From: an uncultured Oscillospiraceae bacterium
Lineage (GTDB): Bacteria > Bacillota > Clostridia > Oscillospirales > Oscillospiraceae
Assembly (NCBI GenBank): GCA_905233785.1
Contig: CAJOCV010000132.1
Location: forward strand, 1 to 9,441
Direction of reading: 5' to 3'
Length of the DNA stretch: 9,441 bases
Shown here: positions 1-5,960 of the stretch, in pieces
Position numbering within the stretch: position 1 is the first letter of the stretch
Layout: every line of letters begins with the position of its first letter
Translations under genes and position numbers: made by a program
Notes under the pieces: model-generated
Database searches by the model: none
What the model saw: only the letters and a program-made list of their open reading frames with translations
Told to the model about the DNA's origin: nothing

Positions 1-639
1 CACAACGGCGACCATGTCGATCGCGGTCAGGAGCTTACCTCCGGCGCGCTCAATCCCCACGACGTGCTGCGTATCCGCGGTATTGATGATGATGAGTTTG
101 GCCGCCAGGGCGTGCGCAGCTATATCACAAGCGAGGTTCAGAAGGTTTACCGTCAGCAGGGCGTTGACATCAACGATAAGCACATCGAAGTCATCGTCCG
201 CCAGATGATGCGCAAGGTGCGCGTGGAGGAGGCGGGCAGCACCGATCTTCTGTCCGGCGCCACCATCGACATCTCCCAACTCAAGGACGCAAACCGCGCC
301 GTGGACGAGCGTATCGCCGCCGGCGAGGAGGGGCTGAGCCACGCAACCTACACCCAGCTTCTCATGGGCATTACCAAGGCGTCCCTCGCCACCGAGAGCT
401 GGATGTCCGCCGCGTCCTTCCAGGAGACCACCAAGGTGCTGACCGACGCCGCCATCAAGGGCAAGGTCGATCACCTTGTGGGTCTGAAGGAGAACGTCAT
501 CATCGGCAAGCTCATCCCTGCGGGCTCGGGGCTTAGCATGTACCGCGACTTTGAGGAGCAGACCGACGAGTCCGTTGAGGCCGCTCCCGAGGAATATGTC
601 GATCTGACCGCGCTGGTCAATAAGACGAACGCGCTCTGA
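1..639 (+). CDS. rpoC: RNA polymerase subunit beta' (RpoC), C-terminal part
   Basis: This is the last 212 codons of the largest catalytic-core subunit of RNA polymerase; the 5' part lies outside the window and the frame is open from base 1. The visible protein covers the end of the jaw/clamp region and the C-terminal tail. Recognisable conserved blocks in order are GDHVDRGQELTSGALNPHD near the start, EVQKVYRQQGVDINDKHIE, VIVRQMMRKV, GITKASLATES, SAASFQETTKVLTDAAIKGK and GLKENVIIGKLIPAGSG. The tail after the last block is short and acidic, as in many Firmicutes, and ends at a TGA. A strong terminator follows within 20 bases, so rpoC closes its transcription unit here and is not co-transcribed with ribosomal protein genes. 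Identity is certain from the motifs; only the truncation by the window limits the entry. Confidence 0.98.
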   Translation, partial: HNGDHVDRGQELTSGALNPHDVLRIRGIDDDEFGRQGVRSYITSEVQKVYRQQGVDINDKHIEVIVRQMMRKVRVEEAGSTDLLSGATIDISQLKDANRAVDERIAAGEEGLSHATYTQLLMGITKASLATESWMSAASFQETTKVLTDAAIKGKVDHLVGLKENVIIGKLIPAGSGLSMYRDFEEQTDESVEAAPEEYVDLTALVNKTNAL

Positions 640-656
640 TTCCCATAAGAACCCAC

Positions 657-686
657 AAAAAGGACTGCGAATCCGCAGTCCTTTTT
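657..686 (+). terminator. Intrinsic terminator after rpoC
   Basis: A perfect 13-bp stem (657-669 with 674-686) closes on a 4-base loop AATC. The stem is AAAAAGGACTGCG against its exact complement, so the descending arm ends in a run of five T. It begins 17 bases after the rpoC stop. The A-run on the ascending side means the minus-strand copy also ends in a T-run, so it could work in both directions, but no minus-strand gene approaches it. Confidence 0.93.
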
Positions 687-771
687 GCTTGGCGGGCTGT
701 AAACAATCCGTGGGAAATATGTATTCATAAATGAAGATACAATTTTAACAGAGGGAAAAAGAAGATTGCCC

Positions 772-800
772 TTGAAACGGGGGCGCTTCTGCGGTATGAT
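772..800 (+). promoter_or_regulatory. Sigma-A-type promoter of the V-ATPase operon
   Basis: A -35 hexamer TTGAAA (772-777) and a -10 hexamer TATGAT (795-800) are separated by 17 bases, the optimal spacing; each differs from consensus by one or two bases. The predicted start is near G807, giving a leader of about 70 bases before the ATG at 878. It lies between the rpoC terminator and the first ATPase gene and is the only good promoter I see in the window. The region at about 714-750 upstream is AT-rich and might act as an UP element. No clear operator is visible. Confidence 0.8.
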
Positions 801-877
801 ACATCTGTTAGAGTTTTTGTGCTTTTGGCACGGACGAACATAATACCCCGGAATTTCAAGGAAGAGGAGGTGTGTCC

Positions 878-1192
878 ATGTCATTGGAGGCAATTGCCAG
901 TGTTACCGCTGCGGAGAAGGAGGCCAAGGCCGCCATTCAGGCGGCCGAGCAGAAGGCCAGACAGTATCTGAGCGATGCGGAGGCAGCAGGCCGTGCCGCG
1001 CTGACGGCAGCGGACGCCAAGGCGGACGCCGAGCTGCGTGAGCTGCATGCCAAGGCGGAGGAAAAATACAGGAGCGAGGCTGCCAAACAGGCGGAGATCC
1101 TGGAAGGCCGAAAGGCTGAGCTTCGCAAACAGGCGGAGGCAAGGCTCGATCAGGCCGCGGCGCTCATTGTGGAAAGGATAGTGAACAACTGA
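878..1192 (+). CDS. V-type ATPase peripheral stalk subunit G/H (small coiled-coil subunit)
   Basis: This 104-residue protein is almost wholly helical, rich in Ala, Glu, Lys and Arg, with no hydrophobic segment. It fits the small peripheral-stalk subunit that pairs with subunit E to hold the A3B3 head still against the membrane stator. The homologues are AhaH in methanogens, NtpF in E. hirae and subunit G in Thermus; because these letters conflict no symbol is given. Typical marks are the early EAIASVTAAEKEA stretch and repeated Ala/Glu heptads to about residue 90. A GTG at 872 is in frame, but AGGAGG at 865-870 is seven bases from the ATG at 878 and only one from the GTG, so the ATG is chosen. 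It is the first gene of the operon, and its stop is one base before the subunit I start. Sequence in this family is weakly conserved, so position supports the call as much as motifs. Confidence 0.85.
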   Translation: MSLEAIASVTAAEKEAKAAIQAAEQKARQYLSDAEAAGRAALTAADAKADAELRELHAKAEEKYRSEAAKQAEILEGRKAELRKQAEARLDQAAALIVERIVNN

Positions 1193-1193
1193 C

Positions 1194-3170
1194 ATGGCCA
1201 TTTTACGAATGAAACGGCTTCGCCTGCTCGCCGTTCGTTCCCGGAAGGACGCGCTGCTGCGCGAGCTGACAAAGCTCGGCTGCGTGCAGGTGTCCGAAAC
1301 CGGGGAGGAGCTGCGCGAAAGCGAAAGCCTGCGGCCGGAGAGCAGCGGCCTGATGGCGCTGCGAACCCGGCAGACGTCGCTTGACCATGCGCTGGAGCTG
1401 CTGGGGCAGTATGCCCCGGTGAAGAGCAAGCTGCTCGCGGCAAAGCCGGAACTGGCGGGAGAAGTGTTCCTCGAGGACGAGGGCATAGAGGACGCTTTGT
1501 CCGCGGCGGGGAGGATCACCGATCGGCACGAGCAGATCCGCCGCCTTGCAGCGGAGGAGAGCCGCCTTCGCGGCGTGGTCGAATCGCTGCAGCCCTGGAT
1601 GAGTCTCGATCTGCCGCTGGACTTTTCCGGCACGGAGCGCACCGAACTGGTGCTGGGGGCGATTCCCGGAAAGGTGAGCCTCCGGGACGCTGTTGAGGCG
1701 CTTGCGGAAGCTGCCGATGAGGCGGAACTGTTCCCGGTGAGCGACGATAAAAGCGCGCACTATGTGGCGCTGCTGTGTATGCGCGAGCAGGCAAACGCGG
1801 CGCAGGAAGCGCTGCGCAGCTTCGGTTTCACGGCGGCGTCGCTGAACGGTCTGAGCGGAACGCCGAAGGAGGCCGCCGCAAATGCCCGGGCGGAGCTTCA
1901 AAAGCTTGGCGGCGAAAAAGCGGCGCTGATCGAGGAGATCATAGCTGAAAGCGTCCACAGGGACGAAATGAAGCTTGCAAGCGACAAGCTCTCCACCCGC
2001 ATCGCCACGGCGGAGGCGGAGGAACGCCTCATGGGCACCGAGACGACGCTGGTGCTCGAGGGCTGGGCGCCCGCCGAGCGGGAGGCGGAGCTGGAAGCGC
2101 TCTTTGAAAAGTATGACTGCGCCTGGGAGCTGCGCGACCCGGAGAAGGACGAGTACCCCGAGGTGCCGGTCAAGCTCAAAAACAACCAACTCACGAACGC
2201 CCTCAACATGGTCACCGATATGTACAGCCTCCCGGCTTACGGCACGGTGGACCCGAACCCCTTGATGGCGCCCTTCTTCCTCCTGTTTTACGGCTTGATG
2301 ATGGCGGACATGGGCTACGGTCTTGTGATGATCGCGGCGGCGCTGGTGGGACTGAAAAAGCTCAAGCCCCGGGGTGGGAGCCTTGCCTTCTGCCAGCTGC
2401 TGCTGTACGGCGGCGTCTCCACCTTCATCTTCGGCGCGCTGACGGGCGGCCTCTTCGGCAACGCCCCCGAGGTGATCGCGGGGATGTTCGGTTCCGACTG
2501 GAAGGGGCTTCCGGCGCTCTTCAGCCCGGTGCGGGACAGTACGATGGTGCTCTACGGCGCGATGGGGCTGGGGCTTATCCACCTGAACGCCGGTATGGTC
2601 GTCTCCTTTGTTGAGAAGAAAAAGAACGGCAATCTTCTGGACGGTGTGTTCGAAGAAGGCTCGCTCTGGATCATCCTGCTCGGCGGCATCCTGCTCGCGC
2701 TCGAGCTGCTGGGGCTTGTCCCCTCACGGATGCTGCACAATCTGGGACTTTCGATCATCATTGTCGGCGCCGCGATGCTGCTCTTCGGCGCGGGGCGGCA
2801 CGAGAAGGGCTTCGGCAAGGTGACGGCGGCCTTCGGCTGCATTTACAACACGCTCACCGGCTGGTTCGGTGACATCCTGAGCTATTCGCGTATCATGGCG
2901 CTGATGCTCGCCGGCGGCGTTGTGGCGCAGGTGTTCAACACCATCGCCGCCATGCCCTCGGCAAACGGTGTGACGCCGCTCTCGGGGATTCTTTTCCTCG
3001 TCATCTTCCTGATCGGTCACGCGCTGAACTTCGGCTTGAACCTCTTGGGCTGCTTTGTGCACGACCTTCGTCTTCAGTGCCTGGAGTTTTTCGGCAAGTT
3101 CTATCAGGACGGCGGCAAGCCCTTTGCCCCGCTGTCGATCCGCAGCAAATATATCAATCCCGAAGAATAA
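1194..3170 (+). CDS. ntpI: V-type ATP synthase subunit I (membrane stator, a-subunit)
   Basis: This 658-residue protein is the stator half of the ion channel, equivalent to eukaryotic subunit a. Residues 1 to about 340 are a cytosolic part with long charged helices that binds the peripheral stalks; the N-terminus MAILRMKRLRLLAV is typical of the family. From about residue 343 (MYSLPAYGTVDPNPLMAPFF) a membrane domain follows with seven or eight hydrophobic segments. The motif GDILSYSRIMALMLAGG holds Arg566, the position of the essential channel arginine facing the K-ring carboxylate, and HDLRLQCLEFFGKFY holds a second conserved arginine, Arg626. Length is normal for bacterial I subunits (about 640-660). 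The ATG lies one base after the upstream stop, and only a weak, distant GGAAAGGA (1171-1178) is seen, so translation is probably coupled. A 228-base structured gap follows before ntpK. Confidence 0.97.
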   Translation: MAILRMKRLRLLAVRSRKDALLRELTKLGCVQVSETGEELRESESLRPESSGLMALRTRQTSLDHALELLGQYAPVKSKLLAAKPELAGEVFLEDEGIEDALSAAGRITDRHEQIRRLAAEESRLRGVVESLQPWMSLDLPLDFSGTERTELVLGAIPGKVSLRDAVEALAEAADEAELFPVSDDKSAHYVALLCMREQANAAQEALRSFGFTAASLNGLSGTPKEAAANARAELQKLGGEKAALIEEIIAESVHRDEMKLASDKLSTRIATAEAEERLMGTETTLVLEGWAPAEREAELEALFEKYDCAWELRDPEKDEYPEVPVKLKNNQLTNALNMVTDMYSLPAYGTVDPNPLMAPFFLLFYGLMMADMGYGLVMIAAALVGLKKLKPRGGSLAFCQLLLYGGVSTFIFGALTGGLFGNAPEVIAGMFGSDWKGLPALFSPVRDSTMVLYGAMGLGLIHLNAGMVVSFVEKKKNGNLLDGVFEEGSLWIILLGGILLALELLGLVPSRMLHNLGLSIIIVGAAMLLFGAGRHEKGFGKVTAAFGCIYNTLTGWFGDILSYSRIMALMLAGGVVAQVFNTIAAMPSANGVTPLSGILFLVIFLIGHALNFGLNLLGCFVHDLRLQCLEFFGKFYQDGGKPFAPLSIRSKYINPEE

Positions 3171-3173
3171 ATT

Positions 3174-3202
3174 TCGATTGCGAAGCTGAAGTTCGCAATC
3201 GA
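3174..3202 (+). repeat. Inverted repeat 1 in the I-K gap
   Basis: A perfect 11-bp inverted repeat (TCGATTGCGAA at 3174-3184, complement at 3192-3202) encloses a 7-base loop, three bases after the ntpI stop. No T-run follows directly, so it is a poor intrinsic terminator. In mRNA it would form a stable hairpin protecting the 3' end of the H-I segment from exonucleases; that role is inferred. Confidence 0.75.
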
Positions 3203-3206
3203 GGGA

Positions 3207-3259
3207 CTCGCTTTTATCGCACGAGGCTTGCGTGAGACGCCTCGTTTGGTCGAAGCGAG
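3207..3259 (+). repeat. Inverted repeat 2 in the I-K gap (two nested arms)
   Basis: An outer 7-bp arm pair CTCGCTT/AAGCGAG (3207-3213 and 3253-3259) encloses an inner pair ACGAGGC/GCCTCGT (3221-3227 and 3239-3245). The unpaired stretches between arms are seven bases on each side, partly able to pair, so the whole is one long imperfect hairpin. Two near-copies of a 9-10 base CTCGC..TCAG unit follow at 3262-3280. No coding sense is seen. Confidence 0.6.
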
Positions 3260-3283
3260 GGCTCGCTCAGCTCGCCTCAGGGA

Positions 3284-3314
3284 GTTTTTGCCGAGGCAAA
3301 GCCCCGCCAAAAAC
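3284..3314 (+). repeat. Inverted repeat 3 in the I-K gap
   Basis: A symmetric 31-base hairpin has arms 3284-3297 and 3301-3314 around a 3-base loop AAA. The outer part is GTTTTTG/CAAAAAC, followed by a C-C mismatch and CGAGGC/GCCCCG with one further mismatch. It ends 84 bases before the ntpK ATG. The rest of the gap, 3315-3384, turns AT-rich toward the ntpK ribosome binding site and shows no convincing promoter. Confidence 0.65.
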
Positions 3315-3398
3315 GATTACGATTCCCTCCGGGGAGCGTGAGTGCGCCTCCATTTTGCGAGACAATAATAAATACACATATTTTAGGAGGAAACAACA

Positions 3399-3884
3399 AT
3401 GAATTTTCTTGAAACCTTCGGCGGTTACGCACTCGGTCTGCTGGGCGCAGGCCTCGCGGCATTCATGGCGGGCATCGGCTCTGCCAAAGGTACCGGCATC
3501 GCCGGTGAGGCGGGCGCGGGTCTCGTCTCCGAGGATCCCAGCAAGTTCGGTAAGGCCATGATCCTGCAGGTCATCCCCGGCACCCAGGGTCTGTACGGCT
3601 TCGTCATTTGGTTCCTTGCTTACAGCAAGCTTTCCGGCGTCGCGGCGGACGCTATCACTGTTGCGCAGGGGCTGCAGGTGCTGGCCGCTTGCCTGCCCAT
3701 CGCCTTCGGCGGTCTCCTGTCCGGTATCGCGCAGGGCAAGGTCGCTGCCGCTTCCGTCAACATCCTCGCCAAGAAGCCCGACGACTGGTCCAAGGGCATG
3801 ATCCTCTGCATCACCGTTGAGTTCTACGCTATCCTTTCTCTGCTGGCTTCCTTCATGATGCTCTCCGCCGTCACCCTCGGCTGA
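3399..3884 (+). CDS. ntpK: V-type ATP synthase subunit K (rotor ring proteolipid), Na+-type ligand set
   Basis: This 161-residue, very hydrophobic protein forms the membrane ring that carries ions past subunit I. It is the duplicated 16-kDa form with four transmembrane helices: helix pair one at about 8-75 and helix pair two at about 88-158. The second pair carries the ion-binding carboxylate Glu141 in CITVEFYAIL; the matching place in the first pair has no acid but reads QVIPGTQGLYGF. Thr62, Gln63 and Gln112 (GIAQGKVA) correspond to E. hirae NtpK Thr64, Gln65 and Gln110, and Glu141 to Glu139, all sodium ligands in the crystal structure. Na+ coupling is therefore likely; the numbering match is from memory. 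AGGAGG at 3385-3390 lies eight bases before the ATG, a near-ideal site that suits the roughly tenfold need for this subunit. ntpE follows after 18 bases. Confidence 0.97.
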   Translation: MNFLETFGGYALGLLGAGLAAFMAGIGSAKGTGIAGEAGAGLVSEDPSKFGKAMILQVIPGTQGLYGFVIWFLAYSKLSGVAADAITVAQGLQVLAACLPIAFGGLLSGIAQGKVAAASVNILAKKPDDWSKGMILCITVEFYAILSLLASFMMLSAVTLG

Positions 3885-3902
3885 TCGCAGATAGGAGACG
3901 CT

Positions 3903-4490
3903 ATGAAAGGCACTGAAAAAATACTCGCCCATATCGCGGCTGACGCAAAGGACGAGGCGGACGCCATTCTCGCGGAGGCCGAGCAGCAGTGCAGTGAAAT
4001 CAAGGCCGCTTATGACAAGCAGGCGGCGGAACGCTATTCCGAGCGCATCCGCGCCGGCGTGAAGGCCTGCCAGGACGAGATGGACAGCCGAACTCGCATC
4101 GACCAGATGGAAGCGCGCAAGGCCATCCTCGCCGTCAAGCAGGAGATGGTCGCCAAGTCCTTTGACGAGGCGCTCAAGGCGCTGGTGAGGCTGCCGGAGA
4201 AGGACTATGTCGCCTTCCTCGCAAAGCTCGCGGCGAACGCCTCCGTAAGCCATGACGAGCAGATCATCCTTAACGCCAAAGACCGCGCCGCTGTGGGGGA
4301 CAAGGTCGTCAAGGCCGCGAACGCGAAAATCCCCGGCGGAAAGCTCACGCTCTCTGACGAGACGCGCGAGATTGTCGGCGGTCTGATCCTGCGCCGCGGC
4401 AATGTGGAGGCCAACTGCACCGCCGAGCTTCTGGTGGAGCTTCAGCGGGGAGAACTGGCTGCCGAAGTCGCAGGCCTCCTCTTTGCATAA
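3903..4490 (+). CDS. ntpE: V-type ATP synthase subunit E (peripheral stalk)
   Basis: This 195-residue soluble protein is the larger peripheral-stalk subunit. It forms a heterodimeric coiled coil with the small G/H subunit coded at the start of the operon and caps the A3B3 head. Residues 1 to about 85 are a charged helix rich in Ala, Glu and Lys. The C-terminal globular half carries the family pattern IVGGLILRRGNVEANCT, followed by a helix LLVELQRGELAAEVAGLLF that ends the protein as usual. Length is typical (about 185-205). The start is supported by AGGAG at 3893-3897, five bases before the ATG. It sits 18 bases after ntpK and 21 bases before ntpC, within the tightly packed K-E-C-F block. Confidence 0.95.
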   Translation: MKGTEKILAHIAADAKDEADAILAEAEQQCSEIKAAYDKQAAERYSERIRAGVKACQDEMDSRTRIDQMEARKAILAVKQEMVAKSFDEALKALVRLPEKDYVAFLAKLAANASVSHDEQIILNAKDRAAVGDKVVKAANAKIPGGKLTLSDETREIVGGLILRRGNVEANCTAELLVELQRGELAAEVAGLLFA

Positions 4491-4502
4491 GCCCTCAGAC
4501 AA

Positions 4503-4520
4503 AGGAGGGAAATGAATTTG
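4503..4520 (+). promoter_or_regulatory. Ribosome binding site of ntpC that favours a TTG start
   Basis: AGGAGG at 4503-4508 is three bases from the ATG at 4512 and nine from the TTG at 4518. Nine bases equals the spacing used at the unambiguous TTG start of ntpD and at ntpB in this window, so the downstream TTG may be the true ntpC start. Confidence 0.5.
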
Positions 4521-5495
4521 GCAACGAAAAAAGAAGCCTATCTCTTCCTCTCCGCGATGCTGCGGGCGAGAGAAGCGAGAATGCTGACGCGCGAAAAGGC
4601 CGAGCGTATGCTGGACGCGCCCTCGTTCGAGGACTGCGCCAAGCTCCTGACCGACTGCGGCTATGAGGACTTCTCCCGGATGAAGGCGCCCGAGATCGAG
4701 GCGGCGCTTGCCGCGCGTCGGGTCGAGGTCTTCAAGGAGCTGGAGAGCATGAGCCCCGACTTCTTCCGCATCAAATACGATTATCATAACGCCAAGGTAA
4801 TCCTCAAGGCGGACGCCCAGGGACTGCGGGAAAGCGCCCTGCTCACCGCCTCCGGTCGCGTTTCGCCGGAGAAGCTCGAAAACGCCATCCGCGAGGAGCA
4901 TTGGCAGGACATCCCCAAGGCCTTTGCCAAGGCCGTACAGGAGGCGGGGAGCATCCTCTCCCGCACGGCGAATCCCCAGCTTGCGGATTTCACGCTGGAC
5001 AAGGCGTACTTTGCCGAGCTTTCCGCCGCGGCTGAGGCGTCCGGCAGCAGCTTTCTCAAGGGCTATGCCGCGATCCTTGCCGACAGCACGAACCTCCGTT
5101 CCGCCGTGCGCACGCTGCGCATGGGCAAGAACAGCGGCTACCTGCGGGAGGCGCTGGTTCCCGGCGGCAAGGTTGACGCGGAACGGATCGCAGGCTGCGG
5201 CAGCGGGGAAGCGCTCGCGGAGCTCTTTGGCGCGAGCCGTCTTGAGAAGGCGGCGGAGCTTGGCGCGCAGGCGGCGCAGGGCGGCAGCATGACAAGCTTC
5301 GAGCTTGCCTGCGACAACGCGGTGAACGCCTATCTGCGTGAGGCCAAGCTCGTCGGCTACGGGGAAGAGCCCGCCATCGCCTACCTTGCCGCCGTGGAGA
5401 ATGAGATCACCGCGGTGCGCATGATCTTAACGGGCAGACTTGCGGGCATCGCGCCCCAGGTGATCCGGGAAAGGCTGCGTGATCTGTATGCTTAA
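4512..5495 (+). CDS. ntpC: V-type ATP synthase subunit C (rotor socket, d-like)
   Basis: This subunit is the funnel that couples the D-F shaft to the K ring, equivalent to eukaryotic subunit d. The 327-residue protein is all-helical without membrane segments. Family marks are the N-terminal AYLFLSAMLRAREARML and the C-terminal DNAVNAYLREAKLVGYGEEP, then AIAYLAAVENEITAVRMILTGRLAG; the repeated helical pattern fits the three-lobed fold. The start is open to question: AGGAGG (4503-4508) is only three bases from the ATG at 4512 but nine from a TTG at 4518, two codons later, which would give a 325-residue protein starting MATKKEAY. The ATG is kept as the conventional choice. The 3' end overlaps subunit F by eight bases. 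Confidence 0.95.
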   Translation: MNLATKKEAYLFLSAMLRAREARMLTREKAERMLDAPSFEDCAKLLTDCGYEDFSRMKAPEIEAALAARRVEVFKELESMSPDFFRIKYDYHNAKVILKADAQGLRESALLTASGRVSPEKLENAIREEHWQDIPKAFAKAVQEAGSILSRTANPQLADFTLDKAYFAELSAAAEASGSSFLKGYAAILADSTNLRSAVRTLRMGKNSGYLREALVPGGKVDAERIAGCGSGEALAELFGASRLEKAAELGAQAAQGGSMTSFELACDNAVNAYLREAKLVGYGEEPAIAYLAAVENEITAVRMILTGRLAGIAPQVIRERLRDLYA

Positions 5496-5808
5496 AATAG
5501 CGGTCATCGGAGGTCGCGAGACCGTCATGGGCTTCAAGGCGCTGGGGCTCGATACCTGCCCTGCCGCGAACGCTCAGGAGGCGCGGGACGCGCTGCGCCA
5601 TCTCACCCGGGAAAGCGGGGACTATGCCATCATCTACATCGAAGAGGGACTGGCGCAGCAGCTTACCGCGGATATCGACAAATTCAAGGACAGCCCCAGC
5701 CCTGCGATCATTCTGATCCCGGGGCGCGAGGGCTCCATCGGCCTCGGCCAGTCGGCGCTGAAAGCAGCCGTCGAGCGCGCCGTCGGCACCAATATTCTGG
5801 GCGACTGA
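5488..5808 (+). CDS. atpF: V-type ATP synthase subunit F (central stalk)
   Basis: This 106-residue protein binds subunit D to form the central shaft; it is called NtpG in E. hirae and subunit F in archaea, Thermus and HAMAP naming. It shows the family's small alpha/beta pattern: an opening strand LKIAVIGGRETVMGFKALG, then YAIIYIEEGLAQQL, and SPAIILIPGREGSIGLG before a C-terminal helix ending in VGTNILGD. Length is normal (about 100-110). A GTG at 5479 is in frame, but the ATG at 5488 places the family N-terminus right at the first strand and is preferred. The ATG lies within the end of ntpC, overlapping by eight bases, with GGGAAAGG at 5467-5474 upstream; translation is probably coupled to ntpC. 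A long palindromic element begins four bases after its stop. Confidence 0.95.
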   Translation: MLKIAVIGGRETVMGFKALGLDTCPAANAQEARDALRHLTRESGDYAIIYIEEGLAQQLTADIDKFKDSPSPAIILIPGREGSIGLGQSALKAAVERAVGTNILGD

Positions 5809-5811
5809 AAA

Positions 5812-5929
5812 CAGTGAAGAATGAAAAGTGAAAAGTGAAAAGTTATGGTGTCGCTTTGCGACTTATTGAAATTCGTCCCCCGGAGGGGGACACCGCAACT
5901 GTTCACTGTTCAATCTTCACTTTTCACTG
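5812..5929. repeat. 118-bp imperfect palindromic element in the F-A gap (MITE-like)
   Basis: Two 41-base arms (5812-5852 and 5889-5929) are inverted copies of one another with about 33 of 41 positions matching and no gaps. The arms are built of short GTGAAAA-type units (TTCACTTTTCACT on the right end). The 36-base centre holds two small hairpins that use the inner arm ends: GTCGC-TTT-GCGAC (5850-5862) and GTCCCCC-GGA-GGGGGAC (5875-5891). No open frame, tRNA or T-tailed terminator is seen, and no clear target duplication flanks it. The shape resembles a dispersed palindromic intergenic repeat or non-autonomous mobile element; that identity is inferred because only one copy is visible. Confidence 0.7.
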
Positions 5930-5960
5930 GCAGTCAGCCTTTTAGGAAAGGATTTTGTAA

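Noticed and set aside
715..743. Second promoter with TACAAT at 738-743
   Set aside because: No -35 hexamer at proper distance; the AT-rich stretch is better read as upstream of the promoter at 772-800.
794..802. Short palindrome GTAT-G-ATAC over the -10 box as an operator
   Set aside because: Four-base arms around a TATGAT box arise easily by chance.
471..893. 140-codon minus-strand frame over the rpoC terminator and ATPase promoter
   Set aside because: It runs through a clear terminator, a promoter and the end of rpoC; no homology recognised.
1203..2582. 459-codon open frame on the minus strand
   Set aside because: Shadow of the first two thirds of ntpI, with unnatural His/Arg/Gln-rich content.
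3174..3202. Intrinsic terminator after ntpI
   Set aside because: The stem is good but no T-run follows it, and the rest of the same complex lies downstream, so termination here would make little sense; partial attenuation cannot be excluded.
3355..3382. Possible internal promoter before ntpK (TTGCGA, 16 bases, CATATT)
   Set aside because: The -10 match is poor and the start point would fall on or after the AGGAGG, leaving no usable ribosome binding site.
3267..4901. 544-codon open frame on the minus strand
   Set aside because: It lies antisense to ntpK, ntpE and ntpC, all firmly identified. Long antisense frames are expected in GC-rich genes with strong codon bias, and its protein shows no recognisable domain.
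5866..5894. TTGAAA inside the F-A element as a -35 box
   Set aside because: No -10-like hexamer lies at 16-18 bases; the matching stretch is GACACC.
5812..5929. CRISPR-like or tandem repeat reading of the GTGAAAA units
   Set aside because: The units are only about 8 bases, without spacers; they form the arms of one palindrome.
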